In this document: positions 44,171 to 55,099 of the stretch, piece by piece | Position numbering within the stretch: position 1 is the stretch's first letter | Layout: every line of letters begins with the position of its first letter | Assembly: GCA_963740055.1 (NCBI GenBank) | Contig: CAVUCL010000001.1 | Span: 372,001-436,000, forward strand | Length of the DNA stretch: 64,000 bases | Reading direction: 5' to 3' | Origin: WHSW01 sp963740055 | Lineage (GTDB): Bacteria > Actinomycetota > Thermoleophilia > Solirubrobacterales > 70-9 | Notes under the pieces: model-generated | Seen by the model: only the letters and a program-made list of their open reading frames with translations | Database searches by the model: none | What the model was told of the DNA's origin: nothing | Made by a program: the position numbers and the translations under genes

Positions 44171-44606
44171 GGATCGCGTCGCGCCGGTACTCGAAGATCC
44201 GCTCGAGGTCACCGCGGACGAACAAGCGCAGCGCCAACGCTCCCAGCGGCCCGTAGCCGATCCGGTAGCGGACCCGGTCTCCGATCACCGTCGCCTCGCC
44301 GTCGGCGTCGAAGGTATGGGTGTGGTGCCAGAGCGCGTAGGGGCCCGAGAGCTGCGCATCGACGAAGCGGTGCGGCGGCTCCCAGGACTCGATCCGGGTC
44401 CGCCAGCGAATCGGGATCCCGCGCAGGCGCAGGCGGTAGTCGATCAGGGCGCCGGGGCGCATCTCGATCGGCGCCGGGCCGACGACGCGAAAGCCGAGCC
44501 ACGGCGGCGTGATCGCCTCGAGGTTGCGCGCGTCGGCGAAGAGCTCGAACGTCTCGGCGAGCGGCAGCTCGAGACGCTGGGTCTGCTCCAGGATCTCCTC
44601 GCTCAC
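44121..44606 (-). CDS. SRPBCC (polyketide cyclase/Coq10-like) family protein
   Basis: 161-aa START-like fold protein: EEILEQTQRLELPLAETFEL, ADARNLEAITPPWLGFRVVG, IRWRTRIESWEPPHRFVDAQ and YRIGYGPLGALALRLFVRGD, typical of cell-division-inhibitor SulA-related/SRPBCC ligand-binding proteins. GTG at 44606 overlaps the stop of glycosyltransferase 3 (GTGA), so the two are co-translated; a role in handling a lipid or aromatic precursor of the glycan is possible. Ligand unknown. Confidence 0.8.
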   Translation of the reverse strand: MSEEILEQTQRLELPLAETFELFADARNLEAITPPWLGFRVVGPAPIEMRPGALIDYRLRLRGIPIRWRTRIESWEPPHRFVDAQLSGPYALWHHTHTFDADGEATVIGDRVRYRIGYGPLGALALRLFVRGDLERIFEYRRDAILRLVAERGSARRDPVR

Positions 44607-45713
44607 GCGACGCGTTCCAGCAGCCGCGCGTAGTCGGTCACAGTGCGCTCCCAGCGCAGCTCCTCCCGAGCCCGCTCGACGCCGGCGCGCAACCGGCCGA
44701 GGGTCATCGGGTCGAGCGCGGCGCGCATCGCGGCGGCGAGCGGGCGCACCGGCGGTCGGTAGGCGGGGATGCCGGACTTCGCCCGGCCGCGACGACGCCC
44801 CGGGATCAGGAGCCCGTTCTCGCCGTCGCGGATCACCTCGTTCATCGGCGGGTTGTCGTTGGTGATCACCGGAAGCCCGAGCGCCATCGACTCGTACAGG
44901 TGCAGTCCGAGGCCCTCCCAGCGGCTCGGGGCGACGCAGACGTCGGCCGAGGCGAACAGGCGCAGGTGCTCGTCGGCGGGCAGGTCGGCGAGGATCACCT
45001 CGACCCGCGGGTCGCGGGCGGCGCCGCGTTCGAGCGTCTCGAGCTCGCGCTCGACCTGGCCCTTGACGATCAGCCGCGCCTCGCCCGGGACCTTGCGAAA
45101 CGCCTTCAGCACCTGCGGCACCGGCTTGCGCTTCGAGAGGAACCCAGCTGGATAGAAGAAGCACACCGCCCGTCGCCTCGCTCCGCTTCGCGTCCGGGGG
45201 CGGCGGAGGTGCTGCCGCGGGACGGCGTAACGCGAGAAGCTCGGGGTGGATGCCCCAGTGGACGCGGGGACTTTCGATGCCGAGGCCGCCATAGCGCTCC
45301 TGCTCGCAGGCGGTGAGCGAGTAGAGGACGTCGAGCGCGCGCTTCGCCGGCTCGACGTGCTCGGGGGCGAACTGCTCCCAGACGTAGCGGCCGACGGTGC
45401 GCACGCCGCTCTCGCGCAGCGCCGCGATCGCGTCGAAGCCGTAGTTCTGGTCGAAGAAGGCGACCTCGAGCTCGTTCTCGCGCCCCCACGCGACCAGCTC
45501 GCCGGCCGGGATCTCATAGCGGGAGGCCCGGGTGACGCGCGGCTGGTCCCAGACCCCGGTCTCGTCGACGAAAGAGGGGCGGATGTTGCCGGCGCGGGTC
45601 GGGCGCGCGAGCACGCACGTCTCGTGGCCGAGCGAGTCGAGCGCCGAGCGGACCTGGCGGGCGACAACGCCCTGCCCGCGGTTGAACCAGTAGGCGCAGA
45701 TCCCGACCCGCAT
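44603..45713 (-). CDS. Glycosyltransferase 3, GT-B fold, GT4-like (frameshift at hinge repeat)
   Basis: Paralogue of glycosyltransferases 1 and 2. MRVGICAYWFNRGQGVVARQ, VWDQPRVTRASRYEIPAGEL, and HWGIHPELLAL lead to a proline-rich hinge (AAAPPPPPDAKRSEATGG). Inside this hinge the frame is lost; the other frame continues AVCFFYPAGFLSKRKPVPQV, CVAPSRWEGLGLHLYESM and LGLPVITNDNPPMNEVI. The hinge DNA contains a copy of the 20-bp repeat (45181-45199) and a CCCCC run, so the break is either repeat-associated or a homopolymer error. About 370 aa restored. Located 53 bp from clpB, away from the main sulfotransferase block. Confidence 0.83.
45181..45199. repeat. Intragenic 20-bp interspersed repeat, copy in glycosyltransferase 3
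   Basis: CTCCGCTTCGCGTCCGGGG is identical to 19 of the 20 bases in pdhA and grpE. Here it is read in a different register (PDAKRSE) and coincides with the frame break of the gene. Confidence 0.7.
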
Positions 45714-45765
45714 CGGCGCAAGCGTACGGGCGCGGGCGCGGCGGGCGCGGCCCCCGGGACGCGGC

Positions 45766-48360
<2,595 letters not shown>

Positions 48361-48394
48361 TAGACCGACAGTCTACGGACCTATTGCGCAGAAA

Positions 48395-48412
48395 TCAAGA
48401 AATCTAAGTCAG
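48395..48412 (-). promoter_or_regulatory. Putative heat-shock operator upstream of clpB
   Basis: On the minus strand this reads CTGACTTAGATTTCTTGA, 35 bp before the clpB start. The same 18 bases with one change (CTGACTCAGATTTCTTGA) precede dnaK at 53811-53828. The ACTCA and CTTGA halves recall the HspR HAIR element (CTTGAGT-N7-ACTCAAG) in a rearranged order; HspR is encoded in the window. Confidence 0.65.
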
Positions 48413-48443
48413 TACGACTAAGCATCGTGCTTCGCGGGTGGAC

Positions 48444-48851
48444 TTAGCGGCGCAACCGCGCGGCGAGCCAGGCACCGGCGAGCGCCGCCGGGACCGCGCC
48501 GGCGAGCCCGCGCCGTGCGGCGGTCCCGGCGTTGCCGCCGGAGCGCGCCGCGAGCGCGAAGGTGAGCGCGTCGCCGGCGTCGGTGAGCGCGACCGCGCCC
48601 GTCGCGCGGCGCAGGCGCGCCCGGTCGCCGAGCGCACCGAGGATCCAGGCGCCGAGGACGAGGTCGCGGGTCGCGGCGATCCGCGCCAGCGCCAGCCCCC
48701 GCGAGTCGAGCTCCGCGAACCCGAGCGCCCGCGAGCTCGGCCCCGGCGCCACCCAGAGACCGGCGCCGATCGCGAGCCGGCCTGCGGCGAGAACGATCGC
48801 GAGCGGCGCGACCAGCGGGTCGTCTGCGGGGCGCTCGGCTCGCGGCTGCAT
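48444..48851 (-). CDS. Hypothetical membrane protein
   Basis: 135 aa with about three to four hydrophobic segments: LVAPLAIVLAAGRLAIGAGL, RDLVLGAWILGALGD and the C-terminal AGAVPAALAGAWLAARLRR. ALGFAELDSRGLALARIAAT resembles the conserved middle of small DUF4267-like membrane proteins, but I cannot assign it firmly. ATG at 48851. Diverges from the beta-lactamase-like gene 41 bp away. Confidence 0.65.
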   Translation of the reverse strand: MQPRAERPADDPLVAPLAIVLAAGRLAIGAGLWVAPGPSSRALGFAELDSRGLALARIAATRDLVLGAWILGALGDRARLRRATGAVALTDAGDALTFALAARSGGNAGTAARRGLAGAVPAALAGAWLAARLRR

Positions 48852-48892
48852 CGGCGGCAGCGTATTCGCCGCGATCCGTCATCGTGTCGGCG

Positions 48893-49786
48893 ATGCGAAC
48901 CGCGACCCTGACTGTGCTGGTCGCGGTCACGGCGTGGGTGGGGGTCGCGCTCGCCGGGACCGCCGCCGACTCGAGCGCGCCCGCAGCGGTGGCCCCCCAG
49001 CCGCCGCCGCCAGTCGCCGGCCCGGCGCCCGAGCGCGGCGGCGCCCGCAAGCCGGCGGCGAAGCCGCGGCGCAAGGTCCCGAGCGCGGCGGCGCTGAAGT
49101 CGGCGTGGGCCTACGCGCAGGCGCGCGGCGGCTCGGTCGCGATCGCCGTCGTCGACAGCGAGGGGAAGCTTCGCGGGCGCGAGGAGCGGCGCCGCTACTC
49201 CGCCGCGAGCACGGTCAAGGCGATGCTGCTCGCGGCCGAGCTGCGGCGGCTGAAGCAGGCCGGGGCGCCGCTCGACTCCGAGACCGACTCATTGCTGACT
49301 CAGATGATCACCGCCTCCGACAACGACGCCGCCGACGCGATCCACGCCCGAGTCGGCGACGAGGGCATGTTCGCGGTCGCCGAGCGGATGCGGATGCCGC
49401 GGTTCACGGTCGCCGGACACTGGGGCAACGCGCAGGTCGCCGCGATCGACCTGGCGCGCCTGTTCGCCGATCTCGACCGGGCACTGGTCCGCAAGCACCG
49501 GCGCTACGGCAAGGGCCTGCTCGGCTCGGTGATCGAGAGCCAGAGCTGGGGGATCCCGGCGGCCGCCGGCGAGCGCTGGGCGGTGCGGTTCAAGGGCGGC
49601 TGGCTGCCCGACCACGCCCTCGCCCACCAGGGCGCCGAGCTGCGCGAGCGAGCCGGCGGGCGCGAGCTCTCGATCGCGATCCTCACCGACGACCAGCCCT
49701 CGCACACCTACGCGACCGAGACCGTGCGCGGGATCGCCGAGCGCCTGCTCAGCCGGCCGCGCGACGCTTCTTCTGGATCGGGATAG
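48893..49786 (+). CDS. Secreted class A beta-lactamase-like serine hydrolase
   Basis: 297 aa from ATG 48893 (GTG at 48884 is an alternative). Signal peptide MRTATLTVLVAVTAWVGVAL, then a Pro/Ala/Arg linker. Serine-hydrolase motifs: SxxK as ASTVKAM (S106-K109), SDN as TASDNDAADA (142-144) and KGG in VRFKGGW (about 234), replacing KTG. The omega-loop glutamate is not clear, so it may be a DD-peptidase-like or hydrolase paralogue rather than an antibiotic-inactivating enzyme. Overlaps hspR by 38 bp at the 3' end. Confidence 0.82.
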   Translation: MRTATLTVLVAVTAWVGVALAGTAADSSAPAAVAPQPPPPVAGPAPERGGARKPAAKPRRKVPSAAALKSAWAYAQARGGSVAIAVVDSEGKLRGREERRRYSAASTVKAMLLAAELRRLKQAGAPLDSETDSLLTQMITASDNDAADAIHARVGDEGMFAVAERMRMPRFTVAGHWGNAQVAAIDLARLFADLDRALVRKHRRYGKGLLGSVIESQSWGIPAAAGERWAVRFKGGWLPDHALAHQGAELRERAGGRELSIAILTDDQPSHTYATETVRGIAERLLSRPRDASSGSG

Positions 49787-50240
49787 ACACCCGACCCTCG
49801 CCTGACCCGGGCGGAGCGTTCTCGTATTTCCCGTAGGGAACGATCTCCGTCCGCAGCGACCGCCGCACGCGCTCGAGCTCGGTCGCCATCTGGCGCTCGA
49901 CCTCGGCGGCCCGGTCGCGCATCTTCGCCGCCTCGACCCGGGCGCGCTCGAGCTCACGCTCAAGCTGGAGCACGGTCTCGACGCCGGCCAGGTTGAGGCC
50001 CTCCTCGGCGGTCATCCGCTGGATCCGCCGCAGCCGCTCGACGTCCGCGTAGGAGTAGAGGCGGGTGTTCTTCGGCGAGCGCTTCGGCGTGATCAACCCG
50101 CGCGCCTCATACATCCGCAGCGTCTGCGGGTGCATCTCGGCGAGCTCCGCGGCGACCGAGATCATGAACACGGCTCGACGCCGATCGAGGCCGGCGGCCT
50201 CGCCGCGACCGCGCTGCGCTCTGCGCCCGTCACCGGTCAT
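49749..50240 (-). CDS. hspR: HspR, MerR-family heat-shock repressor
   Basis: Represses dnaK and clpB operons, using DnaK as co-repressor. 163 aa: 24-residue basic leader, VFMISVAAELAEMHPQTLRM then YEARGLITPKRSPKNTRLYS (MerR winged helix), coiled coil LQLERELERARVEAAKMRDR, and a C-terminal tail containing APPGSGEGR, encoded by a repeat also found in purL, ending IPIQKKRRAAG. Actinobacterial HspR are about 125-150 aa, so the tail is extended. Last gene of dnaK-grpE-dnaJ-hspR; start overlaps the dnaJ stop. Confidence 0.92.
   Translation of the reverse strand: MTGDGRRAQRGRGEAAGLDRRRAVFMISVAAELAEMHPQTLRMYEARGLITPKRSPKNTRLYSYADVERLRRIQRMTAEEGLNLAGVETVLQLERELERARVEAAKMRDRAAEVERQMATELERVRRSLRTEIVPYGKYENAPPGSGEGRVSIPIQKKRRAAG
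49796..49835. repeat. Interspersed repeat shared with purL, copy in hspR
   Basis: CCCTCGCCTGACCCGGGCGG followed by AGCGT and TATTTCCCGTA matches 26530-26565 in purL. Both share GACCCTCGCC with the 64-bp intergenic element (coding-strand GGCGAGGGTC), suggesting one repeat superfamily. Here it encodes KYENAPPGSGEGR in the HspR tail. Confidence 0.75.
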
Positions 50241-51349
50241 TCCGTCTCCCGGACCTTCGCCGACGAAGCGGACGCATCGCGCAGCAGCCGCTCGCGCGGG
50301 TCGTGGTCGTTGATCGAGTCGGCGAACACGTCGAGCGCCTTGCGCTGCTCGGCGGTCAGCTCGCTCGGCATCTCGATCTCGAGCCGGTAGAGGATGTCGC
50401 CGCGGCGCCCGCCGCCGGGCTGCGGCGGACCCTCGCCGCGCAGGCGCTGCACGGTTCCGTGCTGAGTTCCCGCGGGGACCCGGATCCGCTTCGTCCCGTG
50501 CAGGGTCGGGACCTCGACCGTGGCGCCCTGAATCGCCTCGGCGATCGTGATCGGGAGCGTGACCTCGAGGTTGCCGTCCGAGCGGCGGCGATATACGGGC
50601 GAGTCGGTGACCCGGGTGACGACGTAGAGGTCGCCGGGCGGCGCTCCGCGCGGGCCGTCCTCACCCTTGCCGCGGACGCGGATCCGGCTCCCGTCGCGGA
50701 CCCCGGCCGGGATCCGCACCCGGTAGCGCTTTCGCTGCAGGGTCAGGCCGCTGCCGCCACAGCTGGTGCACGGGTCCTCGATCACCTGTCCGGCGCCGCC
50801 GCAGCGCGGGCATGGCTGGCTGATCGAGAAGAAGCCCTGGCTCTCGGAGTCGATTCCCCGTCCCTCGCAGCGCGGGCAGACCACGGGCATGGTGCCGGGC
50901 TTGGCGCCGGTGCCGCTGCACGTCTTGCAGGTCGCCTGCTTGGGGACGGTGACCGGAAGCTCGGTGCCGTCCATCGCCTGCTTGAAGCTGAGCCGGACCT
51001 CGGTCTCGAGGTCGCGCCCGCGGGTCTGCTGGGGCCCGGGGCCGCCGCGGCGAAACAGGGTCGAGAAGATGTCGCCGATGTCCGCGGTGAACCCTCCCGG
51101 TCCGCCCGGGGCGTCGCCGCGCCCGCCGAAGCCGCTGAACATGCCGCCGGCGTCGTACTGCTTGCGCTTCTCGGGGTCCGAGAGCGTGTCGTAGGCCTGC
51201 TGGACCTCCTTGAAGCGCTCCTCGGCTGCCGCGTCGTCGGGGTTGCGGTCCGGGTGATACTCGCGAGCGAGCTTGCGGTACGCCTTCTTGACCTCCTCCG
51301 CCGAGGCGCCGCGCCCGACCCCGAGCGATTCGTAGAAGTCCCTCGCCAT
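50237..51349 (-). CDS. dnaJ: Chaperone DnaJ
   Basis: 370-aa Hsp40 co-chaperone stimulating DnaK. J domain 1-70 with HPD at 32-34; Gly/Phe region GGMFSGFGGRGDAPGGPGG; four zinc-binding CxxCxGxG repeats (CKTCSGTG, CPRCEGRG, CPRCGGAG, CTSCGGSG); C-terminal substrate domains. Starts 10 bp from the grpE stop; intact. The MARDFYESLGV start is typical. Confidence 0.96.
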   Translation of the reverse strand: MARDFYESLGVGRGASAEEVKKAYRKLAREYHPDRNPDDAAAEERFKEVQQAYDTLSDPEKRKQYDAGGMFSGFGGRGDAPGGPGGFTADIGDIFSTLFRRGGPGPQQTRGRDLETEVRLSFKQAMDGTELPVTVPKQATCKTCSGTGAKPGTMPVVCPRCEGRGIDSESQGFFSISQPCPRCGGAGQVIEDPCTSCGGSGLTLQRKRYRVRIPAGVRDGSRIRVRGKGEDGPRGAPPGDLYVVTRVTDSPVYRRRSDGNLEVTLPITIAEAIQGATVEVPTLHGTKRIRVPAGTQHGTVQRLRGEGPPQPGGGRRGDILYRLEIEMPSELTAEQRKALDVFADSINDHDPRERLLRDASASSAKVRETE

Positions 51350-51359
51350 CGCGTTCGTC

Positions 51360-51905
51360 CTACTCGCTGACGATCACCCGCGCCGGTCGCAGCAGGGCGC
51401 CGTCGAGGCGGTATCCGCGCTCGAGCGTCTCGACCACGACGCCGGCCTCGGCCTCGTCGGTGCGGGTCGAGATCGCCTCGTGCAGGTTCGGGTCGAAGCG
51501 CTCGCCGACCGGGTCGTAGGACTCGACCCCGGCGCGACCGAGGGTCGCCTGCAGCTCGCCGTGCACGAGCTCGACCCCGCGGGCGACCTCCGAGCCCTCG
51601 TCGGCCGCGGCCAGCGCTCGCTCGAGGTTGTCGATCGAGGGCAGGAGCTCGCGCGCGAGCACCGCCTTGCCGCGACGCTCGGCGTCGGCGGCGTCGCGTG
51701 CGCTGCGCTTGCGGTAGTTCTCGAAGTCGGCCTTCGCCCGCTGCGCGAGCTCGAGGTACTCATCGCGTTCGCGCGTTACGTCCGCCAGCAGGGCGTCGAG
51801 GTCGCGAGCGACCTCGACGCCCGAATCAACGCCCGCCGCCTCCTCCGCTTCGCGTCCGGGGGCGTCGGGGTCAGCTGCGTCCTCAGTGCTACGCCCGGTC
51901 GTCAT
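51360..51905 (-). CDS. grpE: Nucleotide exchange factor GrpE
   Basis: 181-aa exchange factor for DnaK. A disordered leader, MTTGRSTEDAADPDAPGREA, precedes the coiled coil (RERDEYLELAQRAKADFENY) and the beta-wing domain with FDPNLHEAIST. The leader contains PGREAEE, encoded by the 20-bp repeat shared with pdhA. ATG 51905 overlaps the 3' end of dnaK by 17 bp. Confidence 0.93.
   Translation of the reverse strand: MTTGRSTEDAADPDAPGREAEEAAGVDSGVEVARDLDALLADVTRERDEYLELAQRAKADFENYRKRSARDAADAERRGKAVLARELLPSIDNLERALAAADEGSEVARGVELVHGELQATLGRAGVESYDPVGERFDPNLHEAISTRTDEAEAGVVVETLERGYRLDGALLRPARVIVSE
51842..51861. repeat. Intragenic 20-bp interspersed repeat, copy in grpE
   Basis: Identical over 20 bp (CCTCCGCTTCGCGTCCGGGG) to 2667-2686 in pdhA, with flanking similarity (GCCG-CTCCT on one side, GTCG on the other). 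It is read in the same frame in both genes. Confidence 0.8.
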
Positions 51906-53787
51906 CGACGACCTCCGCGTCGACCACCTCGTCCTCGGCCTCGCCGGCGCCGTTCGGGGAGGCGTCGGCGCCGTCGGCGGGCTGCTGCTCGGCGGCCGCC
52001 TGGTAGATCTGCTCGGAGACCTTGTGGAAGGCGGCCTGCAGGGCGTCGGTCTTCGCCTTGATCTCGTCGGCGTCCTCGGACTCGAGCGTGCCGCGGACGG
52101 CGGCGATCGCCTCGGTGATCTCGGCCTTCGCCCCCTCGTCGACCTGGTCGCCGAGCTCGCCGAGCTGCTTCTCGGCGCCGTAGGCGGCGTTCTCGGCCAC
52201 GTTTCGCGCCTCGGCGAGCTCGCGCTGGCGGCGGTCGTCGTCGGCGTGCGACTCGGCGTCCTTGATCATCTGCTCGACCTCGGAGTCCGAGAGCCCGGAG
52301 CCGCCCTTGATCTCGATCTTCTGCTCCTTGCTGGTCCCGAGGTCCTTCGCCGAGACGCTGAGGATGCCGTTCGCGTCGATGTCGAAGGTGACCTCGATCT
52401 GCGGCATCCCGCGCGGCGCCGGCGGGATCCCGGTGAGCTGGAACTTGCCCAGCGACTTGTTGTAGGCAGCCATCTCGCGCTCGCCCTGGAGCACGTGGAT
52501 CTCGACCGACGGCTGGTTGTCGTCGGCGGTCGAGAACGTCTCCGACTTCTTCGACGGGATCGTCGTGTTGCGATCGATCAGCTTCGTCATCACGCCGCCC
52601 TTGGTCTCGATCCCGAGCGTCAGCGGGGTGACGTCGAGCAGGAGCACGTCCTTGACGTCGCCGGAGAGCACGCCGGCCTGGATCGCGGCGCCGATCGCGA
52701 CCACCTCGTCCGGGTTGACGCCCTTGTGCGGCTCCTTGCCGGTCAGCTCCTGGACCCGCTCCTGGACCGCGGGCATCCGGGTCATGCCGCCGACGAGGAC
52801 GACGTGGTCGATCCCCGACCCGCCCGCGTCGGCGAGCGCCTGCTTCACCGGCGCGACGACGCGGTCGAGCAGGTCGGAGGTGAGCTCGGCGAGCTTCGCC
52901 CGCGTGAGCTTGATCTCCAGGTGCTTGGGCTCGTTGTTGATCGCGGTGATGAACGGGACGCTGATCTGCGTGTCCTGGGTCGTCGAGAGCTCGATCTTCG
53001 CCTTCTCGGCCTGCTCGTAGAGACGCTGCAGCGAGCGCTTGTCGTTCGAGACGTCGACGCCCTGATCGCGCTTGAACTCGGCGACCAGCCACTCGACGAT
53101 CGCCTTGTCCCAGTTGTCGCCGCCGAGGTGGTTGTCGCCGGCGGTCGACTTGACCTCGAACACGCCGTCGCCGATCTCGAGCACGGAGACGTCGAAGGTG
53201 CCGCCGCCGAGGTCGAAGACGAGGATCGTCTGGTCGGACTCCTCCTTGTCGAGCCCGTATGCGAGCGCGGCCGCGGTCGGCTCGTTGATGATCCGCTTGA
53301 CCTCGAGCCCGGCGATCTTGCCGGCGTCCTTGGTCGCCTGGCGCTGATCGTCGTTGAAGTAGGCGGGGACGGTGATCACGGCCGAGTCGACCGTGTCGCC
53401 GAGCTTCGACTCCGCGTCGGCCTTCAGCTTCTGCAGGATCATCGCCGAGATCTCGGGCGGCGAGTACTGGTCGCCGCGAACGTCGACGCGGACGTCGCCG
53501 TTCGGGCCGGCCTCGACCTTGTAGGGGACGATCGTCTCCTCCTCCTTGACCTCGGCCTCCTTGCGGCCCATGAAGCGCTTGATCGAGAAGATCGTGTTCT
53601 CCGGGTTCATCACCGCCTGGCGCTTGGCCACGGTGCCGACCAGGCGCTCGCCCGAGTCGGTGAACCCGACCACGGACGGGGTCGTGCGACCGCCCTCCGC
53701 GTTCTCGATGATCTCCGGCTCGCCTCCCTCGAGGAAGGCCATCGCCGAGTTGGTTGTTCCCAGGTCGATGCCGATCGTCTTCGCCAC
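51889..53787 (-). CDS. dnaK: Chaperone DnaK (Hsp70)
   Basis: 632-aa ATP-dependent chaperone. MAKTIGIDLGTTNSAMAFLE, VITVPAYFNDDQRQATKDAG, VFDLGGGTFDVSVLEIGDGV, VLVGGMTRMPAVQERVQELT and the substrate domain up to the acidic end EDEVVDAEVVDDDRA. First gene of the dnaK-grpE-dnaJ-hspR operon; the promoter region at 53811-53828 carries the motif shared with clpB. Intact. Confidence 0.97.
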   Translation of the reverse strand: MAKTIGIDLGTTNSAMAFLEGGEPEIIENAEGGRTTPSVVGFTDSGERLVGTVAKRQAVMNPENTIFSIKRFMGRKEAEVKEEETIVPYKVEAGPNGDVRVDVRGDQYSPPEISAMILQKLKADAESKLGDTVDSAVITVPAYFNDDQRQATKDAGKIAGLEVKRIINEPTAAALAYGLDKEESDQTILVFDLGGGTFDVSVLEIGDGVFEVKSTAGDNHLGGDNWDKAIVEWLVAEFKRDQGVDVSNDKRSLQRLYEQAEKAKIELSTTQDTQISVPFITAINNEPKHLEIKLTRAKLAELTSDLLDRVVAPVKQALADAGGSGIDHVVLVGGMTRMPAVQERVQELTGKEPHKGVNPDEVVAIGAAIQAGVLSGDVKDVLLLDVTPLTLGIETKGGVMTKLIDRNTTIPSKKSETFSTADDNQPSVEIHVLQGEREMAAYNKSLGKFQLTGIPPAPRGMPQIEVTFDIDANGILSVSAKDLGTSKEQKIEIKGGSGLSDSEVEQMIKDAESHADDDRRQRELAEARNVAENAAYGAEKQLGELGDQVDEGAKAEITEAIAAVRGTLESEDADEIKAKTDALQAAFHKVSEQIYQAAAEQQPADGADASPNGAGEAEDEVVDAEVVDDDRA

Positions 53788-53810
53788 GTCCAGCTCCTTC
53801 TAGTTCAAGT

Positions 53811-53828
53811 TCAAGAAATCTGAGTCAG
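53811..53828 (-). promoter_or_regulatory. Putative heat-shock operator upstream of dnaK
   Basis: Minus-strand CTGACTCAGATTTCTTGA, 24 bp before the dnaK start, immediately followed by ACTTGAACTAG and an AGAAGGAG ribosome-binding site. It differs at one position from the site before clpB and is the likely HspR target. Confidence 0.68.
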
Positions 53829-53904
53829 AAGCTAGCAGATAAGTGTTTGCGCAGGGCCGAGCTCCCCCGCGCGCGACGGGCAGCGGGCCGGGCTCGCTTC
53901 GAGC

Positions 53905-54357
53905 TCAGTTGCAGGCCGGCGGAGGCGGCTTCTCGGCCGTCTCGAGATCGACCACGGGACCCTTGTCGATCTGCCCCGCGTAGGCGGCGACGAAGGCGGC
54001 GACGTCCTGCGCCTCATCGCCGAGCAGGATCGCCTTCGGCATCCGCCCGGAGACGCCGCAGGTCACCGCCTGCATCACCCGCGTGGAGGTGCCTGAATAG
54101 GACTCGGCGGAGTTGGTCCCGCTCGGGATCAGGGTCTGGTCGAGGTCAGGCCCGACGACGCCGTCCGAGCCTGCGGCGGCGAGCGTGTGGCAGGGCCCGC
54201 AGTTGTTGTTGAACAGGTCCTTGGACTCGACGTCGGCGGCGGCGACCTTGACCGTCCCGGCCTCCTCCTCGCCCTCCTTGCCGAGGGCGACGAACGGGAT
54301 CACGAGCACGCAGAGGGCGGCGAAGATCCCGAAGACCACGAACGGACGCTTGCTCAT
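53905..54357 (-). CDS. Membrane-anchored cytochrome c
   Basis: 150 aa. N-terminal anchor or signal (FVVFGIFAALCVLVIPFVAL, about 6-25), then a class I cytochrome c fold with haem site NNCGPCHTLA (C53, C56, H57) and axial Met in GRMP (M106). Ends in a proline-rich tail with a single Cys. Electron carrier on the outer face of the membrane; partner not encoded nearby. It lies 18 bp downstream of the nth gene on the same strand. Confidence 0.88.
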   Translation of the reverse strand: MSKRPFVVFGIFAALCVLVIPFVALGKEGEEEAGTVKVAAADVESKDLFNNNCGPCHTLAAAGSDGVVGPDLDQTLIPSGTNSAESYSGTSTRVMQAVTCGVSGRMPKAILLGDEAQDVAAFVAAYAGQIDKGPVVDLETAEKPPPPACN

Positions 54358-54375
54358 CGGCGGAAACCTACCGGC

Positions 54376-55080
54376 TCAGGTCGGTGGCCGGTGCGCGCGG
54401 AAGTACGGACACATCCTCCGCAGGTCGCACTGCTCGCAACGCGGCCGCGGGCGACAGATGCGGCGGCCGTGCGTGATCAGGTTGACGTGGAGCTCGTAGG
54501 CGTCGTCGGGGTCGGTGATCGCGAGCATCTCGTCGTGGGCCTCGTCGAAGGAGGCGTTGGCGCGAAACAGGCCGAGGCGCCCGCCGACGCGGTAGACGTG
54601 GGTGTCGACCGGGACCTCGGGCCGCCCGAGGGCGAAGATCATCACGCAGGCGGCGGTCTTGCGCCCGACTCCGGGCAGGCCGACCAGGAACTCGAGCGCC
54701 TGGTCGCGATCGGCGTCGGCGAGCCAGTCGAGCGTCGGCTCGCCGTCCTCGTCGGGCAGCCGGCGCAGGGCCTCCTGGATTCGCGGCGCCTTCGTCTGAG
54801 CGAGGCCGCCGGGCTTGATCGCCGCCTCGACCGCGGCCACCGGCGCGTCGCGGACGTCGACCCAGGTCGGCAGCGCCTCGCGCAGGCGCCCGTAGGCGAC
54901 GTCGCGATTGCGGTCGTTGGTGTTCTGAGAGAGCACCGTGCGCACGAGCTCGGCGATCGGGTGGCCATGCGGATGGTTGACCGGGCGCCCGTACATCGTT
55001 CGCAGCCGGTCGCGGATCGCGCGCACGCGCTCGCGGCGGGGTCGCCGCCAGCCGCTCGCCATGGACTTCGTCGCCGCCAT
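54376..55080 (-). CDS. nth: Endonuclease III-like DNA glycosylase/AP lyase
   Basis: 234 aa; base-excision repair of oxidised pyrimidines. Helix-hairpin-helix GLPGVGRKTAACVM with catalytic K141, Asp D159 in PVDTHVYRVGGRLG, and Fe-S cysteines C209, C215, C218, C224. The first spacing is five residues rather than the usual six. ATG at 55080 (or 55062) is chosen; the reading farther upstream overlaps the divergent hydrolase start. It diverges from that hydrolase by about 20 bp. Confidence 0.88.
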   Translation of the reverse strand: MAATKSMASGWRRPRRERVRAIRDRLRTMYGRPVNHPHGHPIAELVRTVLSQNTNDRNRDVAYGRLREALPTWVDVRDAPVAAVEAAIKPGGLAQTKAPRIQEALRRLPDEDGEPTLDWLADADRDQALEFLVGLPGVGRKTAACVMIFALGRPEVPVDTHVYRVGGRLGLFRANASFDEAHDEMLAITDPDDAYELHVNLITHGRRICRPRPRCEQCDLRRMCPYFRAHRPPT

Positions 55081-55099
55081 CGTCCGGAGGATATTTTCC

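Noticed and set aside
48893..49786. Antibiotic-resistance beta-lactamase
   Set aside because: SxxK and SDN are present, but KTG is KGG and the omega-loop Glu is unclear; a resistance call is not supported.
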